A stretch of DNA of 64,000 nucleotides from Calidifontibacillus erzurumensis (GTDB lineage Bacteria > Bacillota > Bacilli > Bacillales > Bacillaceae_J): NCBI RefSeq assembly GCF_013303125.1, contig NZ_JABTTE010000004.1, positions 124,001 to 188,000 of the forward strand, in the 5' to 3' direction. Of the stretch, positions 57,259-64,000 are shown one piece after another (position 1 is the stretch's first letter; the number at the start of each line of letters is the position of its first letter). The translations under genes and the position numbers were made by a program. The notes under the pieces are model-generated. The model was not told where the DNA came from. It searched no databases and saw only the letters and a program-made list of their open reading frames with translations.

Positions 57259-57999
57259 TTACATTACCATTCCGCCATCGACATGGATCGTTTGTCCTGT
57301 AATATAACTGCTATCATCCGATGCTAAGAAACGAACAACATGAGCAATATCAGCAGGGTCACCAAAACGACCTAACGGAATTTGTTTTAACATTTCATTT
57401 TTTGCTTCTTCAGGCAACTCATCTGTCATATCAGTTGTAATAAATCCTGGTGCAATAGCGTTAACAGTGATGTTCCTGCTAGCAAGTTCTTTTGCTGTTG
57501 TCTTCGTTAAACCGATAACTCCTGCTTTAGCTGCTACGTAATTTGCTTGTCCAGGATTTCCACAAACACCGACTATAGAAGCAATATTTATGATGCGGCC
57601 CTTTTTTTGTTTCATCATTTGTCGTGTAACCGCTTTTGTACATAAAAAGACACCTTTTAAATTTGTATTTATGACTGCATCCCAATCTTCTTCTTTCATT
57701 CTCATCAATAAATTATCTCTCGTAATACCAGCATTATTTACTAGGATATCTAATGCACCAAATGTAGCAATAACTTCTTTCACCATGACTTCAACAGATT
57801 CAGCATTTGCCACATCCGCTTGAATAGCGAAACCTTCGCCCCCATTTTCCTTAATTAGATCCACGACTTCCTTTGCTTTAGACTCGTTGCCGGCATAGTT
57901 AACAGCAACTTTGGCACCAGCTTTCGCTAACTCAATGGCTATTGCTCTTCCGATTCCTCGTGATGCACCGGTCACAAGCGCAACTTTCCCAGTTAACAT
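57259..57999 (-). CDS. fabG: 3-oxoacyl-[acyl-carrier-protein] reductase
   Basis: NADPH-dependent short-chain dehydrogenase in fatty-acid elongation. The 246 aa have the cofactor motif [25 protein letters not shown], the catalytic Ser in [15 protein letters not shown] (Tyr-Lys) and the C-terminal [14 protein letters not shown]. Its ATG directly follows the fabD stop behind AAAGGGG. Confidence 0.98.
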   Translation of the reverse strand: MLTGKVALVTGASRGIGRAIAIELAKAGAKVAVNYAGNESKAKEVVDLIKENGGEGFAIQADVANAESVEVMVKEVIATFGALDILVNNAGITRDNLLMRMKEEDWDAVINTNLKGVFLCTKAVTRQMMKQKKGRIINIASIVGVCGNPGQANYVAAKAGVIGLTKTTAKELASRNITVNAIAPGFITTDMTDELPEEAKNEMLKQIPLGRFGDPADIAHVVRFLASDDSSYITGQTIHVDGGMVM

Positions 58000-58944
58000 T
58001 TACAAATCCCCTTTCAGTTTTTTAATTGTTTCAATAAGCGATTCTTCATCCCCAATTGCATATGTATTTAGACGACGATTTACTTTTTTGACTAACCCAC
58101 ATAAAACTTTGCCAGGGCCGATTTCAATAAAAGTATCAACGCCTAGATCTACCATTTTTCTTACAGACGTTTCCCAACGGACAGGCGAATATAGTTGTTC
58201 AATCAACTTTTCTTTAATGTCCCCCGCATCAATCATCTCTTCAGCAGTGACATTTGCAATAACAGGGATTTTAGCATTTCTAATTTCGATTTGTTCAAGA
58301 ACGCTTCTAAATTTTTCAGCTGCCGGTTTCATTAAAACAGAATGAAATGGGCCGCTGACAACAAGAGGGATTACTTTTTTGGCCCCGCGCTCTGCTGCTA
58401 ACCGTGATGCATCTTCAACACCTTTTTTTGTCCCGGAGATTACAATTTGGCCAGGGCAATTTAAATTTGCCAATTGAACAACTTCACCATTTGCTGTAAT
58501 TTCTTCTGTTACAGATGCAAGATCTGCTTCTTCCATGCCTAACACAGCAGCCATTGTACCTACTCCAGCCGGAACTGCTTCTTCCATATATTCCCCACGC
58601 TTCCGAACTGCGAAAACGCCATCTTCAAAATCGATCGCGCCAGCGGCAACTAATGCGCTATATTCACCTAAACTATGACCCGCTGCATAATCTGCTTGAA
58701 TCCCATAATCTTTTAAAATTTCCAAGATGGCAATGCTGGTCGTTAATAGAGCAGGTTGCGCATTTTCGGTTAATGTCAACTTCTCCTGTGGACCTTTAAA
58801 TATAATTTCAGACAATGAAATTCCTAGTCGTTCATCTGCTTGACGAAAAATTTGAGCCGCTTTTTCGAATTTATTTGCTAAATCTTGGCCCATGCCAACC
58901 GTTTGTGATCCTTGTCCAGGAAAAATAAATGCAATTTTCCCCAT
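58000..58944 (-). CDS. fabD: Malonyl-CoA:ACP transacylase
   Basis: Loads malonate onto ACP. The 314-aa protein has IFPGQGSQTVGMG at the start, nucleophile Ser in AAGHSLGEYSALVAAG (near residue 90), GPFHSVLM (catalytic His) and the C-terminal EIGPGKVLCGL. SD is AAGGAGGAGAG. It is part of the FapR-controlled run. Confidence 0.98.
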   Translation of the reverse strand: MGKIAFIFPGQGSQTVGMGQDLANKFEKAAQIFRQADERLGISLSEIIFKGPQEKLTLTENAQPALLTTSIAILEILKDYGIQADYAAGHSLGEYSALVAAGAIDFEDGVFAVRKRGEYMEEAVPAGVGTMAAVLGMEEADLASVTEEITANGEVVQLANLNCPGQIVISGTKKGVEDASRLAAERGAKKVIPLVVSGPFHSVLMKPAAEKFRSVLEQIEIRNAKIPVIANVTAEEMIDAGDIKEKLIEQLYSPVRWETSVRKMVDLGVDTFIEIGPGKVLCGLVKKVNRRLNTYAIGDEESLIETIKKLKGDL

Positions 58945-58956
58945 GTACTCTCCTCC

Positions 58957-59943
58957 TTAAGATTTTGTCTGGATTGTAGATTCAATTGTCGTGATAACTT
59001 GTTTTTCCACCATTTCCTTTGCTTGCCGAATCGCATGAAAAATTGCGTTAGAATCTGAGGACCCATGCGCTTTTATCACTGGGGCTTTCAACCCGAACAG
59101 ACCAGCACCTCCATACTCCGAATAATCGAGTTTCAATTTTAAATTGCGGAGCTGAGGTTTAATGATCGCTGTGGCAAGCTTACTTTTCAAACTGCTTGTT
59201 AACTCACTTTTTAACATAGATAAAATTGCGAGTGCAGTACCTTCCATCGATTTTAAGGCAATATTGCCGGAAAATCCATCTGTGACAACAACATCAGCAA
59301 CACCGTTCATTAAGTCCCGAGCTTCAACATTGCCGATAAAATTGATAGGTGCTTCTTTTAATAATAAAAAAGCTTGTTTCGTAAGATCGTTACCTTTTTT
59401 CTCTTCCGCACCAACATTTAATAGTCCAACTTTAGGATTATTTACTTTTCGCACCTTTTCAGCGTAGATGGAACCCATAATCGCATATTGAAGCAAATGT
59501 TCCGGTCTTGCATCGGCATTGGCGCCTACATCTAGAAAAACAAAGCCTCGACCATCGATCGTCGGCATCGTAGGTGATAATGCTGGACGATCAATCCCTT
59601 CAATACGGCCAACAATGAAAAGCCCTGCTGCCATCAAAGCTCCTGTATTTCCAGCCGAAATACAGGCATCTGCCCTTCTTTCTTTCACTTCGTTAGCCAT
59701 TAGCACCATTGAAGCTGATTTTTTTCGTCGTACGGCCCGCACGGGTTCATCTTCAGCTTCTATGACTTCATCCGTATGTATAATCGAAATGTTTTTAGTC
59801 GTCGTTAAATATTTGGTAATTTCTTGTTCATTGCCGACTAAAATAAATTGTAGATCAGGAAAGGCTTGTACAGCTTTCATTACGCCTTTAACAATTTGTT
59901 CGGGGGCGTGATCCCCACCCATTGCATCAATTGCTATTTTCAT
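58957..59943 (-). CDS. plsX: Phosphate acyltransferase PlsX
   Basis: Converts acyl-ACP to acyl-phosphate for phospholipid synthesis with PlsY. It is 328 aa from the ATG at 59943, beginning [18 protein letters not shown], the family start. Others: [39 protein letters not shown]. The longest frame (to 60021) lies within fapR. The start overlaps the fapR end by 17 nt. Confidence 0.97.
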   Translation of the reverse strand: MKIAIDAMGGDHAPEQIVKGVMKAVQAFPDLQFILVGNEQEITKYLTTTKNISIIHTDEVIEAEDEPVRAVRRKKSASMVLMANEVKERRADACISAGNTGALMAAGLFIVGRIEGIDRPALSPTMPTIDGRGFVFLDVGANADARPEHLLQYAIMGSIYAEKVRKVNNPKVGLLNVGAEEKKGNDLTKQAFLLLKEAPINFIGNVEARDLMNGVADVVVTDGFSGNIALKSMEGTALAILSMLKSELTSSLKSKLATAIIKPQLRNLKLKLDYSEYGGAGLFGLKAPVIKAHGSSDSNAIFHAIRQAKEMVEKQVITTIESTIQTKS

Positions 59944-60526
59944 TGATTGAACCTGCTTTCTTCCATTTATTTGGTCTATACATCTCAAATTCACCGATGA
60001 ATGCAAGCTCTTGTCCAACATAAGACTGCACTAGTACGGTTGTTCGATGTCTTTCTTCATCATTTGCGATTACTTTCGCTTTTGCAACTACCCGCTCATT
60101 TTCTCTTACTTGGCGGGTAAATTTGACGTTCGCTTTTGCCGTCAAAGCCAATTCTTCATCAAGGAGCGCAACAGCCAATGAATTCGCTTGGGCAAATAGA
60201 TGATGGCCCCGAGCGATAGGATTCCTTGTGAAGACATGTTCCTTTTTGACATCAAAAATGGATATTGCACTCTTTTCCATTTCTAAATCAACGATGTCCC
60301 CAATAATCTCTTCAATTTGCAACGATTTTACTTCTTCATTAAGCTTTGCTTTTGCAACATCTTTTATTCTTTCCCGAAGCTCTGGGATTGATAATTCAAG
60401 CCGGTCTAATCGAATGGTTTGAATGCTGACATTAAATTTTTTTGCTAATTCTTCATCAGTGATAAATGGAGTTTCATCAATCGTTGCTTTTAGTACTTTT
60501 TGCCGTTCTTTTTTTGAAAGTCGCAC
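59927..60526 (-). CDS. fapR: Fatty acid and phospholipid biosynthesis repressor FapR
   Basis: Malonyl-CoA-responsive repressor of the fap regulon. About 199 aa: an N-terminal DeoR-like helix-turn-helix ([29 protein letters not shown] in part) and a C-terminal hot-dog domain with [25 protein letters not shown] in part that binds malonyl-CoA. The GTG at 60526 follows GGAGG by about 9 nt; a GTG at 60535 is too close. Its own operator lies upstream, so it is autoregulated. Confidence 0.97.
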   Translation of the reverse strand: MRLSKKERQKVLKATIDETPFITDEELAKKFNVSIQTIRLDRLELSIPELRERIKDVAKAKLNEEVKSLQIEEIIGDIVDLEMEKSAISIFDVKKEHVFTRNPIARGHHLFAQANSLAVALLDEELALTAKANVKFTRQVRENERVVAKAKVIANDEERHRTTVLVQSYVGQELAFIGEFEMYRPNKWKKAGSINENSN

Positions 60527-60544
60527 TGGAACCACCCTCCGATA

Positions 60545-60561
60545 CTAAGACTAGGTACTAA
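60545..60561 (-). promoter_or_regulatory. FapR operator
   Basis: Minus strand TTAGTACCTAGTCTTAG, an imperfect palindrome matching the known FapR site of Bacillus. It sits just downstream of the -10, where bound FapR would block transcription of fapR-plsX-fabD-fabG. Confidence 0.85.
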
Positions 60562-60565
60562 TAGT

Positions 60566-60594
60566 AGTATAGGGATTTTCAAACAGACTGGCAA
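60566..60594 (-). promoter_or_regulatory. Sigma-A type promoter of fapR
   Basis: TTGCCA, 17-nt spacer, TATACT; each matches consensus at five of six positions, and the FapR operator overlaps the transcription start. Confidence 0.8.
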
Positions 60595-60638
60595 GTATAA
60601 TTTTCCTTTTTACTAAAATAGTTTTTCATTAAATCCTT

Positions 60639-62684
60639 CTAATCTAGTTTTTCACCGTTCAATACGCCCGTCTCCTCTAGATAAGAACGTAACAGAGAAA
60701 AATCATCACTTTCCCAAAAAATTTTAGATGATATAAGTTTAATAGCATCATTTCTAGCCACTTCTAATATTTTGTAATCGTGAACCATATCAGCCAATTT
60801 AAATTCCGGCAAACCGCTTTGCTTTTTACCAAAGAAGTCACCGGGACCTCTTAATTCAAGGTCTTTTTGTGATAGCTCAAAACCATCATTTGTTTCTGTC
60901 ATAATTTTCATCCGTTCGATCCCTATTTCCGATTTAGGATCGGCAATCAAAATACAATAAGATTGTTCACTGCCACGCCCAACACGACCTCTAAGCTGAT
61001 GCAGCTGTGCCAAACCAAAACGTTCCGCATCTATCACAACCATTACGGTCGCATTTGGTACATTGACACCGACTTCGACAACGGTTGTTGATACTAGAAT
61101 ATGATATTCATTTTCACTAAACTTCCTCATGACTTCTTCTTTTTCACTGGAATGTAGACGGCCATGCATTAAACCTATTTTTATATTTTCTGGAAAATAA
61201 TGAACCAACATAGCATGAACATCTATGGCGTTTTGCACATCCAACTTTTCAGATTCTTCAATGAGGGGACAAATAACATAGGCTTGTCTACCTTTTTTTA
61301 CTTCTTTGTATATGAATTGCAAAACGCGTTCAAACATCTGTTCCTTTACCCAATATGTTTCAATTTTCTTTCGGCCAGCCGGCATTTCATCGATGACAGA
61401 CACATCCATATCACCAAATACCGTTATTGCCAGTGTACGCGGAATCGGAGTAGCAGTCATGAAAAGTACATCAGGATTTTCACCCTTTTCTCTTAAAATA
61501 CGTCTTTGCTCAACACCAAAGCGATGCTGTTCATCCGTAATCACTAACCCTAATTTATGAAAATTAACCTCATCTTGAATAAGTGCATGGGTACCAATTA
61601 AAAGATCTATTTCACCTTTTTGCAGCCTTTCTAAAATATCCTTTCTTTTTTTTCCTTTAACAGAACTTGTTAATAATGCAATCGAAATATCATGTTGTTC
61701 GAAAATATTAATGAGGGAAGTTGCATGTTGTTCAGCAAGAATTTCAGTAGGAACCATCAGCGCTCCTTGATAACCAGCACAAATTGCTGCATATAAAGCA
61801 ATAGCAGCCACAACAGTTTTCCCAGACCCAACATCACCTTGCAACAAGCGGTTCATACGATAGGGGGAGGACATGTCATGAAGAATTTCAGTTACAACTC
61901 TTTGTTGAGCGTTCGTTAATGGAAAAGGCAAGGTAGCAATAAATTGTTCTATTTTTCTCATTGAAAATTTTTGTGAAAATCCGCCGCTCCGTTCTCTTTC
62001 AAATTTCCGAAGCGATTGCATTTTTAATTGAAAAAGCAAAAACTCTTCATAAACAAGACGTCTGCGTGCCTGCTTTAAATATTCAGCACTTTCAGGTTGG
62101 TGAATATATTGAACTGCGTCTTTTCTTGGCAATAATTTATATTTTTTTAAAATCGATACAGGTAAAAATTCTAAGATTTCATTTCCATATTCATTTAATG
62201 CCGACCGTATGATACGCTGCATCAATTTTGTCGTCATTTTCCCCCTGACAGAATAGACCGGTTCCAACTCTTGCCTACCTGTAACTATCCCTTTCTTTAA
62301 AAGACTGCCGGTAATCGTTTGTCGATGACTGTCCCATTTTCCAGTTATAGTAATAATGTCACCAACGCCAATTTGTTTTTTTAAATAAGGCTGATTAAAA
62401 AACACAACTGTAATGAGCAGATTATTAATAAAAACACGGACCATTAAACGCGATTTATTCCGACCGTAAAATGTTAAGGAAGGCTCGCTATGAACCTTCC
62501 CTTCCACTGTTATTTTTTCATTATGTTTGATCGTGTGGAGATCTCGAATTCGATAGTCCTCATAACGATAAGGAAAATATTCAATCAACTCACCAATCGT
62601 ATGAATGCCCATTTCATTCAATTGTAAAGCGGTTTCTTCGCCAACCCCTTTAACATTAATGATACTTTGATTAAGCCTATTCAC
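60639..62684 (-). CDS. recG: ATP-dependent DNA helicase RecG
   Basis: Branch-migration helicase for stalled forks and recombination intermediates. The 681-aa protein has an N-terminal wedge/OB domain, Walker A LLQGDVGSGKTVVAAIALYAA in part, the DEQH box (VITDEQHRFGVEQR), TATPIPRTLA, and motif VI QLRGRVGRG. GTG at 62684 is the only possible start that keeps the family N-terminus (NQSIINVKGVG), because TAA precedes it in frame. No SD is adjacent; the SD AGGGAGG is 45 nt upstream beyond a hairpin (separate entry). Confidence 0.97.
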   Translation of the reverse strand: MNRLNQSIINVKGVGEETALQLNEMGIHTIGELIEYFPYRYEDYRIRDLHTIKHNEKITVEGKVHSEPSLTFYGRNKSRLMVRVFINNLLITVVFFNQPYLKKQIGVGDIITITGKWDSHRQTITGSLLKKGIVTGRQELEPVYSVRGKMTTKLMQRIIRSALNEYGNEILEFLPVSILKKYKLLPRKDAVQYIHQPESAEYLKQARRRLVYEEFLLFQLKMQSLRKFERERSGGFSQKFSMRKIEQFIATLPFPLTNAQQRVVTEILHDMSSPYRMNRLLQGDVGSGKTVVAAIALYAAICAGYQGALMVPTEILAEQHATSLINIFEQHDISIALLTSSVKGKKRKDILERLQKGEIDLLIGTHALIQDEVNFHKLGLVITDEQHRFGVEQRRILREKGENPDVLFMTATPIPRTLAITVFGDMDVSVIDEMPAGRKKIETYWVKEQMFERVLQFIYKEVKKGRQAYVICPLIEESEKLDVQNAIDVHAMLVHYFPENIKIGLMHGRLHSSEKEEVMRKFSENEYHILVSTTVVEVGVNVPNATVMVVIDAERFGLAQLHQLRGRVGRGSEQSYCILIADPKSEIGIERMKIMTETNDGFELSQKDLELRGPGDFFGKKQSGLPEFKLADMVHDYKILEVARNDAIKLISSKIFWESDDFSLLRSYLEETGVLNGEKLD

Positions 62685-62736
62685 ACCATTTAAGCTGCAT
62701 TAAAGATGTATTGAATGAATGCAGCTTGACCTCCCT
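62682..62736 (-). promoter_or_regulatory. Hairpin-bridged ribosome binding site of recG
   Basis: Reading the minus strand: AGGGAGG (62736-62730), 2 nt (TC), a perfect 10-bp hairpin (62727-62692; arms AAGCTGCATT and AATGCAGCTT, 16-nt loop), 7 nt (AAATGGT), then the GTG start. Linear SD-to-start spacing is 45 nt; folded it is 9 nt. No T run follows the stem. A minimal out-of-frame ORF, ATG GTG TGA (62689-62681), overlaps the start. Confidence 0.75.
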
Positions 62737-62770
62737 TACCTGAAATCTCATTTTCATATCTTACAATTGT

Positions 62771-64000
62771 TTACTCCACCGCAAAAATGAACGGATATAA
62801 AGGTTGTCCTCCGTTATGGGTTTCAATTTCAAGATCCTCATAATGCTCTTCTAGATAGTTGGTTAATTCCTTAACATCGTTAGTGTTCGCATCTTCACCT
62901 TGGAGAATCGTAATAATTTCGTCGTCATCTGTAATCATTTTATTTAGTAACTGTTTAGCTGCTTCAATTTGATTTTCATGTGTAACGACTATTTTACCAT
63001 CCAAAATTCCCATAAAGTGTCCTTTATTTATTTCTAACCCATCAATGACCGTATCCCGAATTGCGAAAGTAATTTGTCCCGTTTTCACTTTTTCAAGCGC
63101 TTTTGTCATTGTCTTTTCATTTTCTTCAAGGTTTGAAGATGGGTTAAATGCCAACAAAGATGTCAATCCTTGGGGAACAGTTTTGGTAGGTATTACAATA
63201 ACATCTTCATCTACAACAGAAGAAGCTTGCGTAGCTGCCATTATAATATTTTTGTTGTTCGGTAAAATGATAACTTTTTTAGCATGAACGTCTTTGATCG
63301 CTTGAACGAAGTCTTCGATGCTCGGATTCATTGTTTGTCCGCCTTCAACAATGGCATGGACACCTAAACTTTTAAACAATTGAGCAATGCCACTCCCCAT
63401 TGCAACAGCAACAATTCCGTACTCTTTTTCTTTCTTTTGTTCATTGTTTACGAGTGGAGCTTTTTGTTTCTCTTCCGTTTCCAAAATCGAACGGTGTTGC
63501 TCGCGCATATTGTCAATTTTTATTTTTGTCAAACTGCCAAATTTTTGAGCAAAGTTTAATACATTTCCAGGATGTTCCGAATGAATATGTACTCTAGCGA
63601 TCTCATCATCAGCAACAACGAGCAATGAATCACCGTGTTTGCTCAACTCTTCCCGAAAAGTTTTTTCTGAAAAAGGATTGCGTTCTAATTTATCTTTTTC
63701 AAATAAGACCATAAATTCTGTACAATAACCATATTTTATTTCGTCTGTTGATAGGTGGCTTTGTGCTGATTTATGGTGTTCAATTTTTACGAGCTCATCA
63801 ATCGATACATCAGCTTCGATAATTTGAGTTTCTTCACCTTTTAACGCAGCCAAAAACCCTTCATAGATGACAACAAGACCTTGGCCCCCGCTATCAACAA
63901 CTCCTACTTCCTTTAAGACCGGCAATAATTCGGGCGTCCTATTTAATGATGCTTTCGCTTCCTTAAGTGTCTCTTCCATTATTTGATCTATATTAAAGTT
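62771..64000 (-). CDS. fakA: Fatty acid kinase ATP-binding subunit FakA (YloV), C-terminal part (runs off window)
   Basis: Phosphorylates exogenous fatty acids bound to FakB for phospholipid synthesis. The frame is open to the window edge (409 codons visible of about 550). The end of the Dak2 kinase domain is seen in VGVVDSGGQGLVVIYEGFLAALKG. A middle domain with TDEIKYGYCTEFMV and RVHIHSEHPGNVLNFA follows, then a C-terminal domain with VAVAMGSGIAQLFKSLGV and LPNNKNIIMAA. In B. subtilis sdaAB and sdaAA lie between this gene and recG; here they are absent. Confidence 0.96.
   Translation of the reverse strand, partial: NFNIDQIMEETLKEAKASLNRTPELLPVLKEVGVVDSGGQGLVVIYEGFLAALKGEETQIIEADVSIDELVKIEHHKSAQSHLSTDEIKYGYCTEFMVLFEKDKLERNPFSEKTFREELSKHGDSLLVVADDEIARVHIHSEHPGNVLNFAQKFGSLTKIKIDNMREQHRSILETEEKQKAPLVNNEQKKEKEYGIVAVAMGSGIAQLFKSLGVHAIVEGGQTMNPSIEDFVQAIKDVHAKKVIILPNNKNIIMAATQASSVVDEDVIVIPTKTVPQGLTSLLAFNPSSNLEENEKTMTKALEKVKTGQITFAIRDTVIDGLEINKGHFMGILDGKIVVTHENQIEAAKQLLNKMITDDDEIITILQGEDANTNDVKELTNYLEEHYEDLEIETHNGGQPLYPFIFAVE

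Noticed and set aside
57911-58345. Plus-strand ORF of 144 codons opposite fabG/fabD
   Set aside because: Antisense to two clear enzymes with no SD; Ser/Ile/Phe-rich shadow translation.

Overview
The window is a low-GC chromosomal segment of a flagellated, endospore-forming-type member of the Bacillaceae. Protein content and gene order match the Bacillus subtilis uppS-to-yloV (fakA) region almost gene for gene, seen here in reverse orientation, so nearly every gene lies on the minus strand. I cannot name the species. The signal peptidase gene between rplS and rbgA recalls Geobacillus/Anoxybacillus-type relatives. No tRNA, rRNA, CRISPR array, prophage or intact insertion sequence was seen.

Layout in transcription order (high to low coordinates). 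64000-60639: the C-terminal part of fakA, then recG. 60594-55958: the fatty-acid block fapR-plsX-fabD-fabG-acpP, with a clear FapR operator, followed by rnc. 55842-48633: smc, ftsY, a plus-strand broken gene, then ylxM-ffh from its own strong promoter. 48527-43440: rpsP, khpA, ylqD, rimM, trmD, rplS, lepB, rbgA, rnhB. 43374-39689: the flagellar-export-like pair ylqG/ylqH, then sucC-sucD. 39628-32271: dprA, topA, trmFO, hslV-hslU, codY.

31775-3827 is one long fla/che operon: flgB-flgC-fliE-fliF-fliG-fliH-fliI-fliJ-ylxF-fliK-flgD-(126-aa flagellar operon protein)-flgE-swrD-fliL-fliM-fliY-cheY-fliO-fliP-fliQ-fliR-flhB-flhA-flhF-flhG-cheB-cheA-cheW-cheC-cheD-sigD-(99-aa protein)-swrB. It encodes the basal body, export gate, hook, switch, most of the chemotaxis adaptation and signalling set, and the late flagellar sigma factor. 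3691-1 holds rpsB-tsf, pyrH, frr and the start of uppS.

The most unusual signal is a shared translation-initiation layout in front of two unrelated genes, swrD and recG. Each has a strong Shine-Dalgarno that is 34 or 45 nt from a non-AUG start codon. In each case the gap is 2 nt, a stable perfect hairpin and then 7 nt, so folding leaves 9 nt, which is ideal spacing. Other points of note are a CodY-like box in the codY-flgB gap, a 12-bp palindrome inside the ylxM-ffh promoter spacer, an attenuator-like hairpin inside the che part of the operon, large hairpins flanking rnc, a decayed DUF3139-like gene at a synteny break, and the absence of xerC and sdaAB/sdaAA from their usual slots.
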